Shown one piece after another: positions 38,201 to 50,998 of a stretch of DNA of 64,000 bases. The stretch is from contig CP141139.1 of NCBI GenBank assembly GCA_035236585.1, positions 21,530,990 to 21,594,989 on the forward strand, written 5' to 3'. Source of the DNA: Warburgia ugandensis. Lineage: Eukaryota; Streptophyta; Magnoliopsida; Canellales; Canellaceae. Each line of letters starts with the position of its first letter. The first letter of the stretch is position 1. The position numbers and the translations under genes were made by a program. Under the pieces are notes generated by a model that ran no database searches, was not told the origin of the DNA, and worked only from the letters and a program-made list of their open reading frames with translations.

Positions 38201-41200
38201 AATGCCCTCCAACTTCAAATGCACATAACTTTTTCATGCAAACTCCATTTTCAACGCTCTTTGTGTCTTTGGATTCCATTTTTCTAATAGAATCTGTCTT
38301 TTATATATTTTCATTAAGCATTAAATTGTAAAATTGTAAATTTAAATGAAATCCATCTGCCTATTTGTTGCAATCTTCAAAACAGGAGTTTAAAATTTGA
38401 GCAGTCACATTATTTACCAACATAGCAATCCGTGACCCAAGATGGGCATCTCAATCGCCTAGTGTATTACTCAATGCATGGGCAAAACAAAGGATGGTGT
38501 CGTTATCAGAATGGCCCCTTTGTTTTGAATCTTTTTTTCAATCGTTTAGTTGCTGAAATGCCCTTCAATTTCAAATTCTCATAACTTTTTAATCTGAAGT
38601 CTGTTTTCAGTGTTTTTTTTCTCATTCAATTCCATGTTTCAAATAGAATCTAATCACGAGAATATTTTCAAAAAGTACTAAATTCTAAGATATAAAAGTT
38701 TGAAAACATTCATCCCCGTGTTCTATCCAATCTTCCAAATAGAACTTTACAATTTGTGTAGTTACATAATTTTTTGGCTCCGCAAATGGGGTTCAGAGTT
38801 GGGGGACGCGATCTCCTACTATCATTCTCGACATAGACACGAAAACAGATGAGGGTGATGTTATCAAAATGGCCCCCTGCATTTTGAATCTTTTAGTTAC
38901 CAAAATACTCTTAACCTTCAAATGCTCATAACATTTTCATCCAAACTCCATTTTTATGGTACTTTGGGTCATTTGATTCCATTTTTTAAGTAGTATCTAA
39001 TTAATAGAAAATGATGAACAAGCTCCAAACTTTAAAATACAAAATTTATAAAATATTCATCCTCCTGTTCAATCCAATCTTTCAAATTAAACTTTAAAAT
39101 TTGTGTAGCTACTTTATTTTTCGACGCCGCAAATGTTGACCAGAGATGGGCATCACGACTGCTTACTATATTTCTCAGGGTGGATGTAGAAACAGAAAAG
39201 GGTGCTGTTATCAAAATGACCCTAGCAACTCAAATGCTTTTTTCAATCTTTATTTACGAAAATGCCCTTCAACTTCAAATGCTCATAACTTTTTCATGCT
39301 AACTCCATTTTCAATGCTCTTTGTGTCTTTGGATTCCATTTTTCAATGAGAATCTGCATTTTAGATATTTTCAATAAGCATTAAAATGTAAATTTGTAAA
39401 TTTAAAAGAAATCCATCTACCTATTTGTTCCAATCTTCAAAATAGCATTTTAATATCTAAGCTGTCACATTCTTTACTGACATAGCAATCGGTGACCCAA
39501 GATGGGCTTCTAAATTGCCTAGTGTATTTCTCAACGCAAGGGCAAAACAAAGGATGGTGTCGTTATCAGAATGGCCCCTGTGTTTTGAATCTTTTTTTCA
39601 ATCGTTTAGTTGCCGAAATGCCCTTCAATTTCAATTTCTCATAACTTTTTAATCTGAAGTCTGTTTTTAGTGTTATTTTTCTCGTTCAATTTCCTCTTTC
39701 GAATAGAATCTAATTATGAGAATATTTTTATAAAGTTTTATTTTCTAAGATTAAAAATTTGTAAAACATTCATCCTCCTGTTCAATCCAATCTTTCAAAT
39801 AGAACTTTAAAATTTGAGTAGTTACTTTATTTTTTGACGTCGCAAATGTTGACTAGAGATGGGCATCACGACTGCTTACTATCTTTCACAGGGTAGATGC
39901 AGAAACATAAAAGGGTATCGTTATCAAAATGACCCCAGAAACTCAAATGCTTTTTTGAATCTTTATTTGCCAAAATGCCCTTCAACTTCAAATGCTCATA
40001 ACTTTTTCATGCAAACTCCATTTTCAATGCTCTTTGTGTCTTTGGATTCCATTTTTTAAATAGAATCCGTCTTTTAGATATTTTCAATAAGCATTAAATT
40101 GTAAAATTGTAAATTTAAAAGAAATCCATCTACCTATTTGTTGCAATCTTCAAAACAGGAGTTTAAAATTTGAGCAGTCACATTATTTACCAACATAGCA
40201 ATCCGTGACCCAAGACGGGCATCTCAATTGCCTAGTGTATTTCTCAATGCAAGGGCAAAACAAAGGATGGTGTCGTTATCAAAATGGCCCCTGTGTTTTG
40301 AATCTTTTTTTCAATCGTTTAGTTGCCGAAATGCCCTTCAATTTCAAATTATTATAACTTTTTAATCTAAAGTCTGTTTTTAGTGTTTTTTTTCTTGTTC
40401 AATTCCATGTTTCAAATAGAATCTAATCACGAGAATATTTTCTAAAAGTACTAAATTCTAAGATCCAAAATTTTTAAAACATTCTTCCCCTTGTTCTATC
40501 CAATCTTCCAAATAGAACTTTAAAATTTGTGTAGTTACATCATTTTTTGGCTCCGCAAATGGGGTTCAGAGTTGGGGGACACGATCTCCTACTATCTTTC
40601 TCGACATAGACACGAAAACAGATGAGGGTGATGTTATCAAAATGGCCCCCTACATTTTGAATCTTTTAGTTACCAAAATACTCTTAACCTTCAAATGCTC
40701 ATAACATTTTCATCCAAACTCCATTTTTAGGGTACTTTGGGTCATTTGATTCCATTTTTTAAATAGTATCCAATTAATAGAAAATTTTGAACAAGCTCTA
40801 AACTTTAAAATACAAAATTTATAAAATATTCATCCTCTTGCTCAATCCAATCTTCCAAATAGGACTTTAAAATTTGAGTAGTTACATTATTTCCAAGCGC
40901 CACAAACGATGACTAGAGGTGGGTGACACGATTGCTTACGGCCTTTGTTGGGGCAAATGTGAAAATTGATGAGAGTGTCCTTAACAAAACAACCCCTGCG
41001 TTTTCAATGCTTTTTTGAACTTTTAATTACCAAAATGGCCTTTCACTTCAAATGCTCTTAACTTTTTCACCCAAACTCCATTTGCAGTGCACTTTGTGTT
41101 GTTGGACTCTAATTTTTGAATAGAATCTTCCTTTTATAATATTATAAACAAGCATTAAATTGTAAAATTGTAAATTTAAAAGAAATCCATCTACCTATTT

Positions 41201-41856
41201 GTTCCAATCCACAAAATAGGATTTTAAAATTTGAGCAGTCACATTATTTACCAAGACAGGAATCGGTGACCCAAGATGGGCATCTCAATCGCCTAGTGTA
41301 ATTCTCAACGTAAGGGCAAAACAAAGGATGGCGTCATTATCAAATTGGCCCATGTGTTTTGAATCTTTTTTTCAATCGTTTAGTTGCCGGAATGCCCTTC
41401 AATTTCAAATTCTCATAACTTTTTAATCTGAAGTCTGTTTTTAGTGTTTTTTTTCTCGTTCAATTCCATGTTTCAAATAGAAACTAATTATGAGAATATT
41501 TTTAAAAAGTTATATTTTCTAAAATTCAAAATTTGTAAAACATTCATCCTCCTGTTCAATACAATCTTTCAAATAGAACTTCAAAATTTGAGCAGTTACT
41601 TTATTTTTTGACGCCGCAAATGTTGACCAGAGATGGGCATTACGACTACTTACTTTCTTTCTCGAGGTAGATGCAGAAACAAAAAAGGGTGCCGTTATCA
41701 AAATGACCCCAACAACTCAAATGCTTTTTTGAATATTTATTTACTAAAATGCCCTTCAACTTCAAATGCTCATAACTTTTTCGTGCAAACTCCATTTTCA
41801 ATGCTCTTTGTGTCTTTGGATTCCATTTTTCAAATAGAATCTACCTTTTAGATATT
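37336..41856. repeat. Segmental duplication, copy 2
   Basis: Partner of 30228-34748. It contains the same sequence of monomers: dimers, then the GGCTCCGCAAATGGGG monomer twice, then the TCACCCAAACTCC monomer at 41050. Beyond about 41857 the sequence continues as the 7-monomer array, whereas copy 1 continues into dimers. Confidence 0.87.
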
Positions 41857-43545
41857 TTCAATAAGCATTAAATTGTAAAATTGTAAATTTAAAAGAAATC
41901 CATCTACCTATTTGCTCCAATCTTCAAAATAGGATTATAAAATTTGACACAGTCACATTATTTACCGACACAGCAATCGGTGACCCGAGATGGGCATCTC
42001 AATCGCTTAGTGTTTTTCTCAACGCAAGGGCAAAGCAAAGGATGGTATCGTTATAAAATTGGCCCCTGCGTTTTGAATCTTTTTTTCAATTGTTGAGATG
42101 CCGAAATGCCCTTCAGTTTTATATTCTCATAACTTTTTAATTCGAACTCTGTTTTCAATGTTATTTTTCTCGTTCAATTCTGCATTTCGAATAGAATCTA
42201 ATTGTGAGAATATTTTCAACAAGTTCTAAATTCTAAAATTCAAAATTTGTAAAACAATCATCCTCCCTTTCAATCCAATCTTCCAAATAGAACTTTAAAA
42301 TTTGAGTAGTTACTTTATTTTCCGATGACGCAAATGTTGACCAGAGATGGGCATCACAACTGCTTACTATCCTTCTCGGGGTAATTGTGGAACGGAATAG
42401 GTTGTCGTTATCAAAATGATCTCAGCAACTCAAATGCTTTTTTGAATCTTTATTTACCAAAATGCCCTTCAACTTCAAATGCTCATAACTTTTTCATGCA
42501 AACTCCATTTTCAATGCTCTTTGTGTCTTTGGATTCCATTTTTCAAATAGAATCTGCCTTTTAGATATTTTCAATAAGCATTAAATTGTAAAACTATAAA
42601 TTTAAAAGAAATCCATCTACCTATTTGTTCCAATCTTCAAAATAGGATTTTAAAATTTGAGCAGTCACATTATTTACCGACACAGCAATCGGTGACCCAA
42701 GATGGGCATCTCAATTGCCTAGTGTATTTCTCAATGCAAGGGCAAAACAAAGGATGGTGTTGTTATCAAATTGGCCCCTATGTTTTGAATCTTTTTTTCA
42801 ATCATTTAGCTGCTGAAATGTCCTTCAATTTCAAATTCTCATAACTTTTTAATCCGAACTCTTTTTTTAGTGTTATTTTTCTCGCTTAATTTTGTATTTC
42901 GAATAGAATCTAATTATGAGAATATTTTCAACAAGTACTAAATTCTAAAATTCTAAAATTTTAAAACATTCATCCCCTTGCTCTATCCAATCTTCCAAAT
43001 AGAACTTTAAAATTTGAGTAGTTACTTTATTTTCCGATGACGCAAATGTTGACCGAGATGGGCATCACAACCGCTTACTATCCTTCTCGGGGTAATTGCG
43101 AAACGAAGAAAAAGGTGCCGTTATCGAAATGGACCCCAAACTCAAATGCTTTTCTGAATCTTTTAATTACCAAAATACCCTTAACCTTCAAATGCTCATA
43201 ACTTTTTCATCCAAACTCTGTTTTTAGGGTTCTTTGGGTCATTCGATTCCATTTTTCAAATAGTATCTAATTAATAGAAAATTTTCAACAAGTTCTAAAC
43301 TTTAAAATACAAAATTTATAAAATATTCATCCTCTTGCTCAATCCAATCTTCCAAATAGGACTTTAAAATTTGAGTAGTTACATTATTTCCCGAGCCACA
43401 AACAGTGACTAGAGGTGGGCGACACGATTGCTTACGATCTTTGTTGGGGCAAATGTGAAAACTGAGGAGAGTGTCGTTAACAAAACAGCCCCTACGTTTT
43501 CAATGTTATTTTAATCTTTTAATTACCAAAATGGCCTTCGACTTC
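41050..43545. repeat. 7-monomer HOR unit (2496 bp)
   Basis: This begins at the marker monomer with AAATGCTCTTAACTTTTTCA then CCCAAACTCC. The next marker at 43546 is a diverged version (GCTCATAAC and GTGTCGTTGGATTC). Two a-type windows here are aberrant: 42380-42410 (GTGGAACGGAATAGGTTG) and 43095-43125 (GCGAAACGAAGAAAAAGG). Confidence 0.75.
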
Positions 43546-46029
43546 AAATGCTCATAACTTTTTCACCCAAACTCCATTTTCAGTGCTCTTTGTGTCGTTG
43601 GATTCTATTTTTCGAATAGAATCTACCTTTTATAATATTTTCAACAAGCATTAAATTCTAAAATTGTAAATTTAAAAGAAATCCATCCACCTGTTTGTTC
43701 CAATCTTTAAAATAGGACTTTAAAATTTGGGCAGTCACATTATTTACTGACACAACAATCGGTGACCAGAGATGGGCAGCTCAATTGCCTACTGTATTTC
43801 TCAACGCCGGGGCAAAACAAAGGATGGTGTCATTGTCAAATTGGACCCTGCATTTTGAATCCTATTTTTAATCTTTTAGTTACCGAAATACCCTTCAACT
43901 TCAAATTCTCATAACTTTTCAATCCAAACTGTGTTTTTAGTGTTATTTTTCTCATTCGATCTGTATTTCGAATAGAATGTAATTATGAGAATATTTTCAA
44001 CAAGTTCTAGTGTCTAAAATTCAAAATTTGTAAAACATTCATCCTCCTGTTCAATCCAATCTTCCAAATAGAACTTTAAAATTTGAGTAGTTACTTTATT
44101 TTTTGACACCGCAAATGGTGACCAGAGGTGGGCGTCACGATTGCCTACTATCTTTCTCGGGGTAGATGCAGAAACGGAAAAGGGTACTGTTATCAAAATG
44201 ACCCCAGCAACTTAAATGCTTTTTTGAATCTTTTATTTACCAAAATGCTCTTCAACTTCAAATGCTCATAACTTTTTCATCCAAACTCCATTTTTAGTGC
44301 CCTTTGTGTCGTTGGATTCCATTTTTCGAATAGAATCTACCTTTTAGATATTTTCAACAAGCATTAATTTTCAAAATTGTAAATTTAAAAAGAAATCCAT
44401 CCACCTATTTGTTCCAATCTTCAAAATAAGATTTTAAAAGTTGAGTAGTCACATTTTTTGCTGACACAGCAATCGGTGACCAGAGATGAGCAGCTCAATC
44501 ACCTACTGTATTTCTTAATGTAAGGGCAAAACAAAGGATGGTGCCGTTATCAAATTGGCCCCTGCGTTTTGAATCTTTTTTTCAATCTCTTAGTTATCGA
44601 AATGCCCTTCAACATCAAATTCTCATAACTCTTTTATCCAAACTCTATCTTCAACGTTATTTTTCTCATTGGATTACATATTTCAAATAGAATCTAATTA
44701 TGAGAATATTTTTAACAAGTTCGAATTTCTAAAATTCAAAATTTGTAAAACATTCATCCTCCTGTTCAATCCAATCTTCCAAATAGAACTTTAAAATTTG
44801 AGTAGTTACTTTATTTTTCAACGGAGCAAATGTTGACCAGAGATGGGCATCACGACTGCTTACTATCTTTCTCGGGGTAATTGCGAGAAATGGAGGAGGG
44901 TGTCGTTATCAAAATGACCCCAGCAACTCAAATGCTTTTTTGAATCTTTATTTACGAAAATGCCCTTCAACTTCAAATGCTCATAACTTTTTCATGCAAA
45001 CTCCATTTTCAGTGCTCTTTGTGTTGTTGGGTTCCATTTTTCAAATAGAATCTACCTTTTTGATGTTTTCAACAAGAATTAAATTCTTAAATTGTAAATT
45101 TAATAGAAATCCATCCACATATTTGTTCCAATCTTCCAAATAGGATTTTAAAATTAGAGTAGTCACATTATTTACCAACACAGGAATCCAAGACCCAAGA
45201 TGGGCATCTCAATTGCCTAGTGTATTTCTCAATGCAAGGAAAAAACAAAGGATGGTGTCGTTATCAAACTGGCGCCTGTGTTTTTAATCTTTTTTTCAAT
45301 TGTTTAGTTGTCGAAATGCACTTCAATTTCAAATGCTCATAAATTTTTTATCCAAACTCCATTTATAGAGTTCTTTGTGTTGTTAGATTCCACTTTTCAA
45401 ATAGAAAGTAATCACGAGAATATTTTCAACAAGTACTAAATTCTAAGATACAAAAATTTTAAAACATTCATCCCCTTATTGAATACAATCTTCCAAATAG
45501 AACTTTAAAATTTGAGTAGTTACATAATTTTTTGGCACCGCAAATGGGGTTTAGATTTGGGGGACGCGATCACCTACTATCTTTCTCGAATTGTAGAAAT
45601 AGAAAAAGGTGATGTTATCAAAACGCCCCCTTCAATTTGAATCTTTTAATTACCAAAATACCCTTAACCTTCAAATGCTCATAACTTTTTCATCCAAGCT
45701 CCATTTTTTGGGTTCTTTGGGTCATTCGATTCCATTTTTCAAATAGTATCTAATTAATAGAAAATTTTCAACAAGTTCTAAACTTTAAAATACAAAATTT
45801 ATAAAATATTCATCCTCTTGCTCAATCCAATCTTCCAAATAGGACTTTAAAATTTGAGTAGTTACATTATTTCCCCGAGCCAATAACAGTGACTAGAGGT
45901 GGGCGACACGATGGCTTATGGTCTTTGTTGGGGCAAATGTGAAAACTGAGGAGAGTGTCCTTAACAAAACAGCCGCTGTGTTTTCAATGCTTTTTTGAAC
46001 TTTTAATTACCAAAATGGCCTTCGACTTC
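43546..46029. repeat. 7-monomer HOR unit, divergent (2484 bp)
   Basis: The 7-monomer spacing is kept but the monomers differ most from the rest of the right array and approach left-array types. The stretch 43676-44090 is nearly the same as 6170-6590, including TAGAATGTAATTATGAG and TTCTAGTGTCTAAAATTC. The TTTTTAGGGTTC motif just before this unit (about 43212) is also left-like. Confidence 0.75.
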
Positions 46030-48512
46030 AAATGCTCTTAACTTTTTCACCCAAACTCCATTTTCAGTGCACTTTGTGTTGTTGGACTCTATTTTTCGAA
46101 TAGAATCTTCCTTTTATAATATTTTAAACAAGCATTAAATTGTAAAATTGTAAATTTAAACAAAATCCATCCACCTGTTTGTTCCAATCTTTAAAATAGG
46201 ACTTTAAAATTTGGGCAGTCACATTATTTACTAGCACAGTAATCAGTGACCAGAGATGGGCAGCTCAATTGCCTACTGTATTTCTCAACGCCGGGGCAAA
46301 ACAAAGGATGGTGTCGTTATCAAATTGGCCCCTACGTTTTGAATCTATTTTCAATCTTTTAGTTACTGAAATGCCCTTCAATTTCAAATTCTCATAACTT
46401 TTCAATCCGATCTCTATTTTCAGTGTTATTTTTCTCATTCGATCCGTATTTCAAGTAGAATGTAATTATGAGAATATTTTCAACAAGTTCTAATTTTAAA
46501 TTCAAAATTTGTAAAACATTTTTCCTCCTGTTCAATCCAATCTTCCAAATAGAACTTTAAAATTTGAGTAGTTCCTTTATTTTTTGACGCTGCAAATCTT
46601 GACTAGAGGTGGGCATCACGACTGCTTACTATCTTTCTCTGGGTAGATGCAAAAACAGAAAAGGGTGCCATTATCAAAATGACCCCAGCAACTCAAATGC
46701 TTTTTTGAATCTTTATTTACCAAAATGCCCTTCAACTTCAAATGCTCATAACTTTTTCATGCAAACTCCATTTTCAATGCTCTTTGTGTCTTTGGATTCC
46801 ATTTTTCAAATAGAATCTGCCTTTTAGATATTTTCAATAAGCATTAAATTCTAAAATTGTAAATTTAAAAGAAATCCATCTACCTATTTGTTCCAATCTT
46901 CAAAATAGGATTTTAAAATTTGAGCAGTCACATTATTTACCGACACAGCAATCGGTGACCCAAGATGGGCATCTCAATCGCCTAGTGTATTTCTCAACGC
47001 AAGGGCAAAACAAAGGATGGTGTCGTTATCAAATTGGCCCCTGTGTTTTGAATCTTTTTTTCAATCGTTTAGTTGCCGAAATGCCCTTCAATTTCAAATT
47101 CTCATAACTTTTTAATCTGAAGTCTGTTTTTAGTGTTATTTTTCTTGTTCAATTCCGTATTTCGAATAGAATCTAATTATGAGAATATTTTTAAAAAGTC
47201 CTAATTTCTAAAATTCAAAATTTGTAAAACATTCATCCTCCTATTCAATCCAATCATCCAAATAGAACTTTAAAATTTGAGTAGTTACTTTATTTTTCGA
47301 CGACACAAATGTTGACTAGAGATGGGCATCACGACTGCTTACTATCTTTCTCAGGGTAGATGCAGAAACAGAAAAGGATGTCGTTATCAAAATGGCCCCT
47401 GCAATTTAAATGCTTTTTTGAATCTTTTATTTACCAAAATGCCCTTCAACTTCAAATGCTCATAACTTTTTCATGCAAACTCCATTTTCAATGCTCTTTG
47501 TGTCTTTGGATTCCATTTTTTAAATAGAATCCGTCTTTTAGATATTTTCAATAAGCATTAAATTGTAAAATTGTAAATTTAAAAGAAATCCATCTACCTA
47601 TTTGTTGCAATCTTCAAAACAGGAGTTTAAAATTTGAGCAGTCACATTATTTACCAACATAGCAATCCGTGACCCAAGACGGGCATCTCAATTGCCTAGT
47701 GTATTTCTCAATGCAAGGGCAAAACAAAGGATGGTGTCGTTATCAAAATGGCCCCTGTGTTTTGAATCTTTTTTTCAATCGTTTAGTTGCCGAAATGCCC
47801 TTCAATTTCAAATTATTATAACTTTTTAATCTAAAGTCTGTTTTTAGTGTTTTTTTTCTTGTTCAATTCCATGTTTCAAATAGAATCTAATCACGAGAAT
47901 ATTTTCTAAAAGTACTAAATTCTAAGATCCAAAAATTTTAAAACATTCATCCCCTTGTTCTATCCAATCTTCCAAATAGAACTTTAAAATTGAGTAGTTA
48001 CATAAATTTTTGGCGCCGCAAATGGGGTTCGGAGTTGGGGGACGCGACCACCTACTATCTTTCTCGGCATAGACACGAAAACAGATGAGGGTGATGTTAT
48101 CAAAATGGCCCCCTACATTTTGAATCTTTTAGTTACCAAAATACTCTTAACCTTCAAATGCTCATAACATTTTCATCCAAACTCCATTTTTAGGGTACTT
48201 TGGGTCATTTGATTCCATTTTTTAAATAGTATCCAATTAATAGAAAATTTTCAACAAGTTCTAAACTTTAAAATACAAAATTTATAAAATATTCATCCTC
48301 TTGCTCAATCCAATCTTCCAAATAGGACTTTAAAATTTGAGTAGTTACATTATTTCCCCGAGCCACAAACAGTGACTAGAGGTGGGTGACACGATTGCTT
48401 ACGGCCTTTGTTGGGGCAAATGTGAAAATTGATGAGAGTGTCCTTAACAAAACAACCCCTGCGTTTTCAATGCTTTTTTGAACTTTTAATTACCAAAATG
48501 GCCTTCGACTTC
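46030..48512. repeat. 7-monomer HOR unit (2483 bp)
   Basis: Starts at a marker monomer with GTGTTGTTGGACTC. It contains a window at 46225-46290 (ACTAGCACAGTAATCAGTGAC) closely matching 25780-25850 in the left array. From 47522 on it follows the standard order of the later units. Confidence 0.8.
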
Positions 48513-50998
48513 AAATGCTCTTAACTTTTTCACCCAAACTCCATTTTCAGTGCACTTTGTGTTGTTGGACTCTATTTTTCGAATAGAATCTTCCTTTTAT
48601 AATATTTTAAACAAGCATTAAATTGTAAAATTGTAAATTTAAAAGAAATCCATCTACCTATTTGTTCCAATCCACAAAATAGGATTTTAAAATTTGAGCA
48701 GTCACATTATTTACCAAGACAGGAATCGGTGACCCAAGATGGGCATCTCAATCGCCTAGTGTAATTCTCAACGTAAGGGCAAAACAAAGGATGGTGTCAT
48801 TGTCAAATTGGCCCCTGCGTTTTAAATCCTATTTTTAATCTTTTAGTTACCGAAATACCCTTCAACTTCAAATTCTCATAACTTTTCAATCTGAACTCTG
48901 TTTTTAGTGTTATTTTTCTCGTTCAATTTCATATTTCAAATAGAAACTAATTATGAGAATATTTTTAAAAAGTTATATTTTCTAAAATTCAAAATTTGTA
49001 AAACATTCATCCTTCTATTCAATCCAATCATCCAAATAGAACTTTAAAATTTGAGTAGTTACTTTATTTTTCGACGCCGCAAATGGTAATCAGAGGTGGG
49101 CATTACGACTACTTACTTTCTTTCTCGAGGTAGATGCAGAAACAAAAAAGGGTGCCGTTATCAAAATGACCCCAACAACTCAAATGCTTTTTTGAATATT
49201 TATTTACTAAAATGCCCTTCAACTTCAAATGCTCATAACTTTTTCGTGCAAACTCCATTTTCAATGCTCTTTGTGTCTTTGGATTCCATTTTTCAAATAG
49301 AATCTGCCTTTTAGATATTTTCAATAAGCATTAAATTGTAAAATTGTAAATTTAAAAGAAATCCATCTACCTATTTGCTCCAATCTTCAAAATAGGATTA
49401 TAAAATTTGACACAGTCACATTATTTACCGACACAGCAATCGGTGACCCGAGATGGGCATCTCAATCGCTTAGTGTTTTTCTCAACGCAAGGGCAAAGCA
49501 AAGGATGGTATCGTTATAAAATTGGCCCCTGCGTTTTGAATCTTTTTTTCAATTGTTGAGATGCCGAAATGCCCTTCAATTTTAAATTCTCATAACATTT
49601 TAATCAAGCCTCTTGTCAGTGTTAATTTTCTCTATCAATTCCGTATTTTGAATAGAAACTAATTATGAGAATATTTTTAAAAAGTACTATTTTCTAAAAT
49701 TCAAAATTTGTAAAACATTCATCCTCCTGTTGAATCCAATCATTCAAATAGAACTTTAAAATTTGAGTAGTTACTTTATTTTCCGATGACGCAAATGTTG
49801 ACCAGAGATGGGCATCACAAGACTTACTATCCTTCTCGGGGTAATTGCGAGAAACGAGAAAAAGGTGCTGTTATCAAAATGGCCTCTACAACTCAAATGC
49901 TTTTTTGAATCTTTTTTACCAAAATGCCCTCCAAATTCAAATGCTCATAACTTTTTCATGCAAACTCCATTTTCAATGCTCTTTGTGTCTTTGGATTCCA
50001 TTTTTTAAATAGAATCCGTCTTTTAGATATTTTCAATAAGCATTAAATTGTAAAATTGTAAATTTAAAAGAAATCCATCTACCTATTTGTTGCAATCTTC
50101 AAAACAGGAGTTTAAAATTTGAGTAGTTACATTATTTACCAACATAGCAATCCGTGACCCAAGACGGGCATCTCAATTGCCTAGTGTATTTCTCAATGCA
50201 AGGGCAAAACAAAGGATGGTGTCGTTATCAAAATGGCCCCTGTGTTTTGAATCTTTTTTTCAATCGTTTAGTTGCCGAAATGCCCTTCAATTTCAAATTA
50301 TTATAACTTTTTAATCTAAAGTCTGTTTTTAGTGTTTTTTTTCTTGTTCAATTCCATGTTTCAAATAGAATCTAATCACGAGAATATTTTCAACAAGTAC
50401 TAAATTCTAAGATACAAAAATTTTAAAACATTCATCCCCTTGTTCTATCCAATCTTCCAAATAGAACTTTAAAATTTGAGTAGTTACATAATTTTTTGGC
50501 ACCGCAAAAGGGGATCAGAGCTGGGGGACGCTATCGCCTAGTGTCTTTCTTGGCATAGACATGAAAACAGATGAGGGTGATGTTATCAAAATGGCCCCCT
50601 GCATTTTGAATCTTTTAATTACCAAAATACCCTTAACCTTCAAATGCTCATAACTTTTTCATCCGAACTCCGTTTTTAGGGTTCTTTGGGTCATTCGATT
50701 CCATTTTTCAAATAGTATCTAATTAATAGAAAATTTTCAACAAGTTCTAAACTTTAAAATACAAAATTTATAAAATATTCATCCTCTTGCTCAATCCAAT
50801 CTTTGAAATAGGACTTTAAAATTTGAGTAGTTACATTATTTCCAAGCGCCACAAACGATGACTAGAGGTCGGCGACACGATCGCTTAGGATCTTTGTCGA
50901 GGCAAACGCAAAAACTGAGGAGAGTGTCATTAACAAAACAGCCCCTGCATTTTTAATGCTTTTTTGAACTTTTAATTACCAAAATGGCCTTCGACTTC
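48513..50998. repeat. 7-monomer HOR unit (2486 bp)
   Basis: Standard 7-monomer order. The a-type window at 49812-49890 has lost bases compared with its counterpart at 54790-54870: CACAAGACTTACTATCC against CACAACTGCTTACTATCC, and GCGAGAAACGAG against GCAGAAACAG. Confidence 0.82.
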
